This document shows positions 13,632-21,936 of a stretch of DNA of 33,270 bases, piece by piece. Source of the DNA: a virus. Within the stretch, counting starts at the first letter, position 1; each line of letters starts with the position of its first letter. The stretch covers positions 1 to 33,270 of the IMG/VR virus record IMGVR_UViG_3300047557_003955; one strand, 5' to 3'. The notes below the pieces were generated by a model. That model made no database searches and was not told the DNA's origin. It saw only the letters and a program-made list of their open reading frames with translations. A program made the position numbers and the translations under genes.

Positions 13632-16600
13632 GCTGAAAGGTCTCCAACTGCTACCCAGGTATCCGTTGCTCTCTTGATGAGTGTAGCCGATGACCACTGG
13701 GCTCGTAGCTTAAGTCCTGGCGTTCCGTTTATTGTTACTCCGGCGCCTGGAGTTAATGTTGTTTGCCCTGCGCCTACCTGAAGGATGCGGATTTGCGTAC
13801 CAACTGGATAAGCAACAGAGGAGTTTGGCGGGATTGTCAATGTATTTCCAGAAGCTACATTCATTTCAATGAGCTTGTCCTTATCCCCAAGCACTGTCGT
13901 GTAGCTGGATGTTTGGGCATTTGTTACAACAGTGCTTGACGCATACTCTCGAGCAGTAGTTCCGTCTCCAACAATAATCTTGAAGCCAGTGGAGTCGTAC
14001 GCAACTCTTCCAGCAGTTGTTGATGTTGTTGTACTGAGAGTAAGGGTTGGAGTTGCAATTGTTGGGCTAGTGCCAAATACCAAGGCGCCAGAACCAGTTT
14101 CATCAGAAATCACCCCAGCAAGCTCGGATGATGATGTAGCAGCAAATACGCTTAGCTTGTCTGCAACATAAGCAACTGTTCCTCCTGCACCAAATGATAC
14201 TGAAGAAGAGTCTGTTCCAGTAAGGGTCAGCGTGTTATTGGCCGTAAGCGTCTTGCCGTCTGCAATTGTCAGTGTTGAACCAGTTGCTGGTGCGGTAATA
14301 GCAACCTTATTGATACTGGTAGCACTTGCAACACCAAGGCTTGGAGTAGTCATTGTCGGACTACTCAGTGTTGCCGTTGCTATGGTTGGGCTACTAGCAA
14401 GAACAATAGAACCTGAACCAGTTGTTCCGTTGCTGAGGTTAGAAGCGGCAATTTGCGACCCATTGATATGGACAGCGCCAACATCAATTGTGCCGAGTGT
14501 TCCAGAAAATACTTCAGATGTATTTGTTGCATCTGGAATAAATGTGAACTTCCCTGATGAATCGTCAAAGCCAAAGAATCCGACTTTAGCGGCTGTACCA
14601 TTGTGCCAGTTGAACTCAACGCCACGATCCTTACCATCGTCAGATACTGGAGCAGTATCACCGCCAAGCGTGATGATTGGGTCGTCAAGTGTGGTTGTAG
14701 TTGAATTAACGGTCACAGTTGTTCCGTTAACGGTTAGGTTGCCAGAAACAACAAGGTTATCGTCAACGGTGACTGTTCCACCTGCTGAGTCAATTGTTAG
14801 ATTGCCAGTTGACGTATCAATCTCGCCAGCAGCTGTAACCCCAATTTGTACCGCATCTAGCGTTGCTCCAGCAAAAGTTGGGCTTGATGTAGTTGCGATG
14901 TTCTGCGGGAGCGACAGTGTAACTGCTGCTGTCTCCGAGCCGGAGCCAGACACTGAAATTTGATCTGTTGTGCCTGCAATTGTCGCAACATAGTTACCAC
15001 TTGTATCTGTTCCAAGAGCAACCGCATTCGCTGCAATTGAGACAACTCCTGCATCAGTTATTGAAATATCACCGGTAATTTGCGTGTATGTTGGCACACC
15101 GGAAGAGTTGGCCAAAACAACATATCCGCCCGTCCCTGTTGCAAGCTTTGATAGCGCAATTGCTGCAGAAGCATTTATGTCGTCATTGACAATTGTTCCA
15201 TCAGCAATCATCGTGCTCGTAACGCTGCCGGTGTCGCCTGTTGTGACTAGCGTTCCGGTGACATCTGGGATTGTGATTGTTCTATCTGCAGTTGGGTTAG
15301 TAACAGTAAGCGTGGTCTCATTTGTATCGTCACTCGAGCCTTCAAAAATAATGCTTGAGTCAGACAAATAAAGACTTGAAATGCTTGGAGATGTCAGAGT
15401 CTTGTTTGTTAGCGTCTGAGTTGTATCTGTACCCACTAGTGTTGTAGTCGCATCAGGAAGAGTGATGGTTCTATCATTAGTTGGGTCAGTTACGGTTAGC
15501 GTTGTTTCAAACGCATTATCTGTTGCACCTTCAAAAACAATGTTTCCGTTGAGCGTAAGGCCAGCAAATACTGGTATATCTGATGCTGCTACAGACTGAC
15601 CAATCGCAATAGTTGCAGTGCTTCCCTCACCAGGGGTATGCGTGATTGTCACGCCAGCCCCAGCTGTTAGGTCGGTTAGGTAGTTTCCAACTGTGTCTGT
15701 GCCCAGGTTTATTGGGTCATTTACCCACGCACTTCCATTCCATTTTAAGAAATCTCCGCTTGCAGCACTTGTTATCGTGACATCGGATATGTCATCTAGA
15801 GCAAGTTGGCCCCATTCTAGACCAGTAGTCTGTGCTGAGTTTGCCTTCAGGATATAACCATTGGTGCCAACGGCTAGAACGGACGGTGTTGATGCACCGC
15901 TGGCTGAAATTAAGTCACCCTTTGCTGTTAGTGTTGCTTTAGTAATTACAGACGAGAAAGAAACAGATGATGTTTCTTTACCAGTTATGCGTCCATAGCT
16001 ATCTACCGTTATTCCGCTTACAAAAGTTGTCGTAGCAGAACCAGAAGAATCAGTCTGAGTAACAGTTCCGAGGTCAATACTGTCAGCATTGACTACAATT
16101 CTTCCACTATTGGCAGTAACAATATCTATTGTGTTGCCAGTCTTTGTCATTCCAGTACCAGCAACAAGTGTTGCTGTTCCGGTGAATTGAGTAAAGACAA
16201 CGTCATCTGTACCCAGCACAATTGCACCAGCAGTGCCAGTTCCTTGTGATGTAAGAATAAAGCCTTGGTTTGCGTGTGTGGAACCAAGGAGTACAAATAC
16301 TGCGTCTCCAGCCTTTACCTGACCTGCAATGTTGTTATCCGCATCGCTAGCTCTTGTAAGAACATATGCGACGCTTACGCTTCCCTGTGTTGTAACAACA
16401 TATATACCGTTTTGCTTTGCATCTGCCTGATTTTGTACCAGGATTCTGTCTCCGTCACTTGCGTTAGCGCCGTCTACGATAAGTCTCGCATTTGAGCCTC
16501 CGGTGAGTGTTGCGCCAACACCACTAGTTCCATTGTTATAAGTTGGGCTATTTGGGAGAACGGCAGCTGTTGCATAATCAACAGCTTCGTGCCAATTAAT

Positions 16601-19591
16601 TCCAGCTGCAGCGGAATCTACATATGCACGTGTAGCAATAGTTGAAGTATCAACTGCAACTGTTGGTGTTGCATTTTCACCGCTGTTATTTGTAAGGGTT
16701 ATGCCTGTGCCGGCAACAAGAGAGGCCACATAGGAGCCAGTTGTATCTGTTGCCAACGCAATTGTTCCAAGTAGGGCAACAGTTCCGGATGCATCTGGGA
16801 GCGTAATTGTGCGGTCAGCCGTTGGGTCGGCAACAGTAAGAGTTGTTTCATTATCATTAGCAGTTGCGCCCTCAAAAATGATATTCCCATTTAGATTGAG
16901 GCCACCAAATGTTGGCGAATCACTTGTTGCCACGGACTGGCCAATTGCTATTGTTGGAGTTGAGCCTTCACCGGAGTTATTGCTAAGAGTAACTCCCGTT
17001 CCCGCCACTAGAGAGCCAACATAGTCACCAGAAGTATCGGCTCCAAGATTGATCGTATCGTTGGTCCACTGCGCAGATGCGCTGTTATAACGCAGGAACT
17101 GACCATCTGTTGGAGAGATGAGATAGACATTATGTAGCTCATCAAGTTCGTAGCCATTTTGGGTGGCAACATAGATGATTCCATTTACCGTTGCTCTAAC
17201 TACTACGCCTATAAATATGAGATGGTCTGGCGATACTGGTTTTACATTTGTAAATGCGCCATTCTTATTCAACCAGAGAACATCACCCTCTGTATAGCCG
17301 GTAGATAGGTTTATGCCGTCTACATAACCACGAGTGATAACTGGACCATTGTTTGATGCAGTTATGTTTGCACCGACTACACCAATCGTCTTTGATGATG
17401 TTGCATCAGATGTATTATCGGCTCTCTTTACGGTTGCGTGGTCGCCTGTTGCTCCAAATATATAAACACATGTTCCTGTTGTTAATGTCGTTGCCTCGGC
17501 ATTACGCACATAAGAGACAAGTGGTATATGGCTATTTACCCAGCTTGTTCCATTATAAGAAAGACTTTGGAACTCTTCTGGTGAAGTTATTACAACATCT
17601 GATAGGTTATCTAGTGATGCGTTAAGCGAAATAGATGCACTTGAACCCTCTCCCGGAGTATGCGAAACAGATATTCCCGTTCCTGCGGTTACATCTGACA
17701 TGTAGTTGCCAGTTGTATCGGCCCCAAGAGCGATAGTCCCAAGAAGAGCTACTGTTCCTGTTGCATCTGGAACTGTTATTGTTCTATCTGCCGTTGGATC
17801 AGTGACTGTAATTGTTGTTTCAAAGTCGTTTGCAGTAGAGCCCTCAAGAACAATATTTGCACCGTTTATTGTTAGACCAGCAAATGTTGGAGAGTCGGAT
17901 GTACCGATTGCCTGTCCAATAGCAACCGTTGGGTTTGAACCTTCACCGGGGGTATGAGTTACCGTTACTCCAGTTCCACCGGTCACATCGGATACATAGT
18001 TTCCTGTTGTATCCGTTCCAAGGGCAATAGTTCCAGAAAGCGCAACAGTTCCAGATGCATCTGGGAGCGTAATTGTCCTATCGGCTGTTGGGTCTGTGAC
18101 CGTTAGAGTCGTCTCAAATTCATTTGCAGTTGCGCCTTCAAATGACAAGTTTCCATTAAGGCTTAGACCGGCAAATACTGGAGAATCAGATGATGCAACT
18201 GACTGTCCAATGGCGATAGATGCGCTTGATCCTTCGCCTGGAGTGTGAGTAATGGTGACACCAGTGCCAGCAACAATATCTGACATATAGTTGCCAGTTG
18301 TATCTGTTCCAAGTGCAATTGCTCCAAGTGTTGCAATATTTCCATATGCGGAGCCATCATTTGTGATTTCCCATTTATCGGAAGTTTCGTTCCAGCGAAC
18401 TAGAACATTTGGGGAATCTCCGCGTTCAATTTCTATTCCCGCATTCATAGACGGGGAACCCGTAACATTAGAATTCAGAACAACTATGTTGTCTTCAACT
18501 ACTAGATTTTGCGTATCAAATGTTGTTGTTGTGCCTTGAACAGTAAGGTCACCGGTAACAATCAAATTGTCATCAATTGTTGTAGTACCAGTAGCTGAGT
18601 CAATGGTTAGGCCACCGCTTACGGTGTCAATCTCATTAGCGCCTGTAACACCAATGTTGATATTGTCTGCTGTAACTCCAGCAAATGTTGGGCTTGATGT
18701 TGTAGCAATATTTTGTGGTAGCGAAAGCGTTATTGATGCAGACTCGGAACCAGATCCAACTACTGAGACCTGATCGGTTGTACCAGAGACTATGGCAACA
18801 TAGTTGCCCGTTGTGTCAGTTCCAAGTGCAACAGCATTTGCAGAAATTGCTGCGACCCCAGAATCACTAATTGTTATATCACCAGAAATTTGGGTATAGG
18901 TGGGCACACCTGATGAGTTTGCCAATACAACATAACCAGCAGTGCCATTAGCCAGCTTTGAAAGTGCTATTGAGGCATTAGCATTTATATCTTCATTGAC
19001 AATTGCCCCATTGGCAATCATTGCACTTGATATTGTTCCGCTATCTCCAGTTGTAACAACAGTTCCGGTGACATCAGGAATAGTGATTGTTCTATCTGCT
19101 GTCGGATCTACAACCGTAACAGTTGTTTCAAATTCATTAGCCGTAGCACCCTCAAAAACGACATTTCCATTTAGAGTTAAACCTGCAAATGTTGGAGAGT
19201 CACTGGTTGCGACAGCCTGACCAATGGCAATTGTGGGGGTAGCACCCTCGCCTGAGTTGTTGCTTAGGGTTACGCCTGTTCCAGCAACAAGAGATGCTAC
19301 ATAGTCACCAATTGTGTCAGTAGACAGATTAACTGCATCATTTACCCAAGCTGTGCCATTCCAGCGTAGAAAATCACCATTAGCTGCTGATGTAATCGTT
19401 ACATCGCCTAGGTCATTGAGGGTTATGCTATTTGCTGTATACGCAAGCGAATTCCATACAGTTGAACCATTGCCAATTTTAAACTTTCCAGTATCTGTTT
19501 CTAGGCCTATTTCGCCTGAGTACAGCACGGTGTTTGCTGATGTCCATTCAGCAGCCGTACCTCTTTTTACTTGAATTCTTGCACCAGACAC
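13628..19591 (-). CDS. Giant repeat tail-fibre protein
   Basis: 1987 residues. Residues ~4-52 (ARIQVKRGTAAEWTSANTVL..., KFKIGNGSTVWNSLAY) look like the N-terminal domain of phage fibres related to the major tropism determinant, likely the virion anchor. The rest is repeats of about 100 residues: DVTITSA..GDFLRWNG.AWVND, then GTDTTGNYV...GTGVT, HTPGEGS or NNSGEG, SDSPTFAGLTLNGN, and TVTDPTADRTITLPDATGTVAL. Unique inserts lie near residues 680-815 (VSYVRNAEATTL...ELDELHNV) and in the middle (YVDSAAAGINWHEAVDYAT...NGIYVV). The C-terminus (TLTIPPNSSVAYPVGTQIRIL...) is a beta-domain shared with the 79-residue protein at 20573. The start is GTG 19591, overlapping the upstream TAG. It probably binds the host surface. 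Confidence 0.88.
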   Translation of the reverse strand: MSGARIQVKRGTAAEWTSANTVLYSGEIGLETDTGKFKIGNGSTVWNSLAYTANSITLNDLGDVTITSAANGDFLRWNGTAWVNDAVNLSTDTIGDYVASLVAGTGVTLSNNSGEGATPTIAIGQAVATSDSPTFAGLTLNGNVVFEGATANEFETTVTVVDPTADRTITIPDVTGTVVTTGDSGTISSAMIANGAIVNEDINANASIALSKLANGTAGYVVLANSSGVPTYTQISGDITISDSGVAAISANAVALGTDTTGNYVAIVSGTTDQVSVVGSGSESASITLSLPQNIATTSSPTFAGVTADNINIGVTGANEIDTVSGGLTIDSATGTTTIDDNLIVTGDLTVQGTTTTFDTQNLVVEDNIVVLNSNVTGSPSMNAGIEIERGDSPNVLVRWNETSDKWEITNDGSAYGNIATLGAIALGTDTTGNYMSDIVAGTGVTITHTPGEGSSASIAIGQSVASSDSPVFAGLSLNGNLSFEGATANEFETTLTVTDPTADRTITLPDASGTVALSGTIALGTDTTGNYVSDVTGGTGVTVTHTPGEGSNPTVAIGQAIGTSDSPTFAGLTINGANIVLEGSTANDFETTITVTDPTADRTITVPDATGTVALLGTIALGADTTGNYMSDVTAGTGISVSHTPGEGSSASISLNASLDNLSDVVITSPEEFQSLSYNGTSWVNSHIPLVSYVRNAEATTLTTGTCVYIFGATGDHATVKRADNTSDATSSKTIGVVGANITASNNGPVITRGYVDGINLSTGYTEGDVLWLNKNGAFTNVKPVSPDHLIFIGVVVRATVNGIIYVATQNGYELDELHNVYLISPTDGQFLRYNSASAQWTNDTINLGADTSGDYVGSLVAGTGVTLSNNSGEGSTPTIAIGQSVATSDSPTFGGLNLNGNIIFEGATANDNETTLTVADPTADRTITLPDASGTVALLGTIALATDTTGSYVASLVAGTGITLTNNSGENATPTVAVDTSTIATRAYVDSAAAGINWHEAVDYATAAVLPNSPTYNNGTSGVGATLTGGSNARLIVDGANASDGDRILVQNQADAKQNGIYVVTTQGSVSVAYVLTRASDADNNIAGQVKAGDAVFVLLGSTHANQGFILTSQGTGTAGAIVLGTDDVVFTQFTGTATLVAGTGMTKTGNTIDIVTANSGRIVVNADSIDLGTVTQTDSSGSATTTFVSGITVDSYGRITGKETSSVSFSSVITKATLTAKGDLISASGASTPSVLAVGTNGYILKANSAQTTGLEWGQLALDDISDVTITSAASGDFLKWNGSAWVNDPINLGTDTVGNYLTDLTAGAGVTITHTPGEGSTATIAIGQSVAASDIPVFAGLTLNGNIVFEGATDNAFETTLTVTDPTNDRTITLPDATTTLVGTDTTQTLTNKTLTSPSISSLYLSDSSIIFEGSSDDTNETTLTVTNPTADRTITIPDVTGTLVTTGDTGSVTSTMIADGTIVNDDINASAAIALSKLATGTGGYVVLANSSGVPTYTQITGDISITDAGVVSIAANAVALGTDTSGNYVATIAGTTDQISVSGSGSETAAVTLSLPQNIATTSSPTFAGATLDAVQIGVTAAGEIDTSTGNLTIDSAGGTVTVDDNLVVSGNLTVNGTTVTVNSTTTTLDDPIITLGGDTAPVSDDGKDRGVEFNWHNGTAAKVGFFGFDDSSGKFTFIPDATNTSEVFSGTLGTIDVGAVHINGSQIAASNLSNGTTGSGSIVLASSPTIATATLSSPTMTTPSLGVASATSINKVAITAPATGSTLTIADGKTLTANNTLTLTGTDSSSVSFGAGGTVAYVADKLSVFAATSSSELAGVISDETGSGALVFGTSPTIATPTLTLSTTTSTTAGRVAYDSTGFKIIVGDGTTAREYASSTVVTNAQTSSYTTVLGDKDKLIEMNVASGNTLTIPPNSSVAYPVGTQIRILQVGAGQTTLTPGAGVTINGTPGLKLRAQWSSATLIKRATDTWVAVGDLSA
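17700..18300 (-). repeat. Two adjacent ~300-base repeats within the giant fibre
   Basis: The stretches at about 17700-18000 and 18000-18300 code successive ~100-residue units with the same order of motifs (TTGNYxSDV/I..., THTPGEGS, SDSPxFAGL, TADRTIT, GTVAL). Similarity is visible at the nucleotide level. Further diverged units occur near 15470-15720, 16720-17040 and 18800-19310. Boundaries are approximate. Confidence 0.7.
18530..19105 (-). repeat. Long internal duplication in the giant fibre, copy 1 (copy 2 at about 14715-15290)
   Basis: Roughly 190 residues near the N-terminus (TTGDSGTISSAMIANGAIVN through SPTFAGVTADN to the DDNLIVTGDLTVQGT strand) recur near the C-terminus (TTGDTGSVTSTMIADGTIVN to DDNLVVSGNLTVNGT), offset by about 3815 bases. 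Many residues are identical, for example GYVVLANSSGVPTYTQI and LSLPQNIATTSSPTFAG. This is a block duplication rather than a single repeat unit. Confidence 0.8.
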
Positions 19592-19899
19592 TAGAGTTCT
19601 CCTCCATCAAACGTAACTATTATATAACCTGTCACTTCTGCCTCGAGTGGCCCTGCATTTGCGTCGCCACCGTCTATATCTCCAGACCCACCAGAACCTG
19701 GGTCATCATTTACCCAGTTTGTTCCGTCATAAGTTAGGACTTGATTTGCTGTTGGACTGGTTAGAACAACATCACCAAGATCCTCAAGGTCTATCGCTTC
19801 ACCTACTAGTACCCATTTTTCACCGTCATATGACCATGTATTTGAGCCGACTGTATGGGTGTCGTTTAGTGCTGGGGAATTTGGAAAATCTATTGCCAT
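19591..19899 (-). CDS. Short fibre-module protein
   Basis: 102 residues. MAIDFPNSPALNDTHTVGSNTWSYDGEKWVLV is a common small beta-domain at the start of phage fibre proteins. DLEDLGDVVLTSPTANQVLTYDGTNWVND is the same module as DVTITSAANGDFLRWNGTAWVND in the giant fibre. A Gly/Asp linker and a last strand (YIIVTFDGGEL) follow. Its TAG stop overlaps the GTG start of the giant fibre, so this may be an N-terminal piece of what was once one polypeptide, or a separately made assembly partner. Confidence 0.75.
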   Translation of the reverse strand: MAIDFPNSPALNDTHTVGSNTWSYDGEKWVLVGEAIDLEDLGDVVLTSPTANQVLTYDGTNWVNDDPGSGGSGDIDGGDANAGPLEAEVTGYIIVTFDGGEL

Positions 19900-19901
19900 C
19901 T

Positions 19902-20573
19902 CTATACCGTCTCAAACTTAAAGCTTGTTACTGGAATGATATTTGACCATTCTGTAAATGTTGAGGAACCACCAAGCTGAGTTGGTATTCCAGTAGTAGG
20001 CCCAGAACCGTGAGCGCCCCACCAAGTTTTATTTATTGCCGTCACGACTGCAGTAGTTCCACCAACAACAGCAGTACGATTTGCGTTGAGAGTCTTAAAT
20101 GTCCTGTAATAAGGTCCACTTGTGACACCAATCAAAAAGTATCTATTTGCAGCAACGCTTAGTTGGCTTGAGAATGTTAACTGATTAAACCCGCCAGCCG
20201 TATAGCTGAATGCCTGGCTAGCACGTTGCGTCTCTCCGGTAAACCCGCTCTGAGTATTATTAACGCTCGCAACAGCAGTACGTATGGCGATTACATTGGT
20301 TCCATTTATCATCGTTGCAACACCGGCACGCTGTGTTGTTGCCGAAATCTTAACGGCAACATGTGCATAGAACATTTGCCAGCAGAGATAATTTGTGTAT
20401 GGCGTCCCTGGCGCATCTTCCGTCGTAACACCAGATTGACTCGTCCATGAGTCAAAGTATGTGCCAGAAGTCCAGGCAACTTCCGTTCCAAGCGCGAGAG
20501 CCGGATCACCGCTAGTTGCTCCAGAAACGGTTGCTATTTTTGTACTAGCAAGAAGGGAAGAGAAACCGGCCAT
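19902..20573 (-). CDS. Probable phage structural protein
   Basis: 223 residues from ATG 20573, which overlaps the upstream stop as TAATG; the longer frame from 20975 is a shadow of upstream genes. The protein is beta-rich and low in charge, with recurring Ala/Thr/Gly strands and aromatic clusters (YTNYLCWQMFYAHVAVKI, RYFLIGVTSGPYYRTFKT, TWWGAHGSG). Two neighbours on each side are fibre modules, so a tail-fibre or tip role is likely. I do not recognise a family. There is no signal peptide. Confidence 0.7.
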   Translation of the reverse strand: MAGFSSLLASTKIATVSGATSGDPALALGTEVAWTSGTYFDSWTSQSGVTTEDAPGTPYTNYLCWQMFYAHVAVKISATTQRAGVATMINGTNVIAIRTAVASVNNTQSGFTGETQRASQAFSYTAGGFNQLTFSSQLSVAANRYFLIGVTSGPYYRTFKTLNANRTAVVGGTTAVVTAINKTWWGAHGSGPTTGIPTQLGGSSTFTEWSNIIPVTSFKFETV

Positions 20574-20812
20574 TATGTGAGTCCAGTTCCATTTATAAAC
20601 CATGTGGTTGATGCAACTTTTATAAGCGTAGCAACACCATATGGTGCAAGCGTTCTTGAACCAGTAGTCCCAGTACCAGCGAGATTTAGTGTGTCTGATG
20701 TTATGGAGATTGTTACCGTCGCACCGGCAGCCGAAATAATTGTTACAACAGAACCAATTGGAAAAGCTACTGATGAATTTGCCGGGACGGTGACAGTAGA
20801 AGTTGATGTCAC
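20573..20812 (-). CDS. C-terminal fibre beta-domain, probably split off by a frameshift
   Basis: 79 residues starting at GTG 20812 (GTGA overlap with the upstream stop). TVTVPANSSVAFPIGSVVTII...TLAPYGVATLIKVASTTWFINGTG is a known fibre C-terminal domain and matches the end of the giant fibre (TLTIPPNSSVAYPVGTQIRIL...SATLIKRATDTWVAVG). Upstream of the GTG the same frame codes NQGKHVYV, which looks like the usual lead-in strand of this domain, so the domain seems to have belonged to the upstream fibre gene. It could be expressed by coupling, by frameshifting or as a stand-alone protein. Confidence 0.72.
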   Translation of the reverse strand: MTSTSTVTVPANSSVAFPIGSVVTIISAAGATVTISITSDTLNLAGTGTTGSRTLAPYGVATLIKVASTTWFINGTGLT

Positions 20813-21693
20813 ATATACATGTTTGCCTTGATTTGTGGCAACCCAATATAACCAATAGCTTCAGAGCTAGTTGATGTAGTGCCAGCTTTTGCATTCCCTT
20901 CAATGCTTGCAAACTGAACAGAAGCTGATGTAGCCACGGATTGTCCAATTGCAATTGTTGGTGTTGCGCTCTCACCAGAGTTGTTTGTTAGCGTGATTCC
21001 AGTACCCGCCACAAGAGATGAGACATAGTCCCCGCTTGTATCGGTGCCAAGAGTGACAGAATTAGGGGCAATTGTTGTATTTATGGTCACATTAGCTGAA
21101 CCATCAAATGATACTGATCCGGAAACATCGCCACTTAGTGAAAGTGCTCTAGCTGTTGCTAATTTTGTAGCAGTGGCTGCATTGCCAGTTATGTTTTCAG
21201 CGGTAGTTGAATTTCCGCTACTACCCATTTCAACCCAGTATGAGTCGTAGTAGACAAATGTTCTTCCAGTATCTGATTCATACCAGAGATCTCCAGATGT
21301 CAATTCCTCAGATGGTGGAGAGTCTGCAACAGTTAGGGTAGCCCCATCAACAGTTATCTTGTTCCATGTTGCATTTGACCGAAAATAAAAAGTGTTATTT
21401 GTTGTATCTACTGCTATTGCGCCATCAGGCAGGGATACGGTGGGGGAACCGGAAGTTGCAAGGGTTATAACCCCACCGCTTGCAGAGAATATGCCTTCTG
21501 TTAATAGGGTGTCAGAATCGCTCCGGTAAAGCTTTGTGTCACCAGATATTGAGCCACTTGACCATGTAATTCTACCGCCGGCATCAATTCTTATGCGTGG
21601 TTGGGTATCGCCATATACACGAGCAGACACAGCCTCATCAGAGGGGGATGCAAATTCAATCCCCCTCAGGGGAGTGCCTACAAATTTTGTCAC
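20809..21693 (-). CDS. Tail-fibre protein, apparently truncated at its C-terminus
   Basis: 294 residues, GTG start at 21693 with GAGG close upstream. It opens with MTKFVGTPLRGIEFASPSDEAV, then has SGDLWYESDTGRTFVYYDSYWVEM, NITGNAATATKLATAR, SLSGDVSGSVSFDGS and the same SGDYVSSLVAGTGITLTNNSGE module as the giant fibre. The reading frame then ends abruptly at IGLPQIKANMYM. The expected closing beta-domain lies in the next frame immediately after (20573-20812), which suggests a frameshifting deletion just before the stop. Without that domain the product would lack the usual fibre end. Confidence 0.85.
   Translation of the reverse strand: MTKFVGTPLRGIEFASPSDEAVSARVYGDTQPRIRIDAGGRITWSSGSISGDTKLYRSDSDTLLTEGIFSASGGVITLATSGSPTVSLPDGAIAVDTTNNTFYFRSNATWNKITVDGATLTVADSPPSEELTSGDLWYESDTGRTFVYYDSYWVEMGSSGNSTTAENITGNAATATKLATARALSLSGDVSGSVSFDGSANVTINTTIAPNSVTLGTDTSGDYVSSLVAGTGITLTNNSGESATPTIAIGQSVATSASVQFASIEGNAKAGTTSTSSEAIGYIGLPQIKANMYM
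21660..21676. repeat. 17-base direct repeat with hairpin potential, copy 1
   Basis: TCCCCCTCAGGGGAGTG occurs here, inside the start of the fibre gene 20809-21693 (coding the TPLRGI region), and again unchanged at 21721-21737, 61 bases away. On the minus strand it reads TCCCCTGAGGGGGA, able to form a five-base-pair stem with a four-base loop. Confidence 0.85.
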
Positions 21694-21720
21694 GACCTCA
21701 GCCGACCTTTTTGAATTGGC

Positions 21721-21737
21721 TCCCCCTCAGGGGAGTG
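21721..21737. repeat. 17-base direct repeat with hairpin potential, copy 2
   Basis: The second copy of the repeat lies in the 48-base gap between the stop of the holin-like gene (21742) and the start of the fibre gene (21693). Here the stem reaches six base pairs (CTCCCC/GGGGAG around TGAG on the minus strand). It is not followed by a T run, so it is not a classic terminator; it could slow the polymerase, be a processing site, or be a recombination scar. Confidence 0.8.
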
Positions 21738-21741
21738 TTTA

Positions 21742-21927
21742 TTACTTTCTTCCGAAAGCCTTGTCTTCCTTGTTTAGGTATCTCATTGCGACCGGAAGAG
21801 CTGCAGCCCAAAGTGCATTGAGTGTCAGCTTCCAATCCTGTGTGGATGCCCATGTTGCAAGGCCGGCACCAAGAACGCTTCGTGCGTAAGATGCAAGCAT
21901 TGCTTTTTGTTCTGCTGTTAGTTTCAT
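21742..21927 (-). CDS. Holin-like small membrane protein
   Basis: 61 residues: MKLTAEQKAMLASYARSVLG, a weakly hydrophobic stretch (AGLATWAST), a more hydrophobic helix (LTLNALWAAALPVAMRYL) and a charged tail NKEDKAFGRK. This plan (a helix ending in LP-VA-RYLN-x-x-D-x-AFGR) occurs in small proteins of aquatic phages annotated as holins. ATG 21927 has a good GGAGA site. It lies between two fibre genes and away from the endolysin, so it could also be a tail or superinfection-related membrane peptide. Confidence 0.55.
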   Translation of the reverse strand: MKLTAEQKAMLASYARSVLGAGLATWASTQDWKLTLNALWAAALPVAMRYLNKEDKAFGRK

Positions 21928-21936
21928 TGTTTCTCC

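Noticed and set aside
14232-14963. 243-residue plus-strand frame inside the giant fibre
   Set aside because: It is antisense to a repetitive low-complexity fibre gene, consists of Val/Ala/Ser/Pro runs and has no ribosome binding site; many similar antisense frames occur over the same gene.
20574-20975. N-terminal extension of the 19902 gene
   Set aside because: The part before ATG 20573 is a basic, compositionally odd frame overlapping two fibre genes; the TAATG overlap gives a better start.
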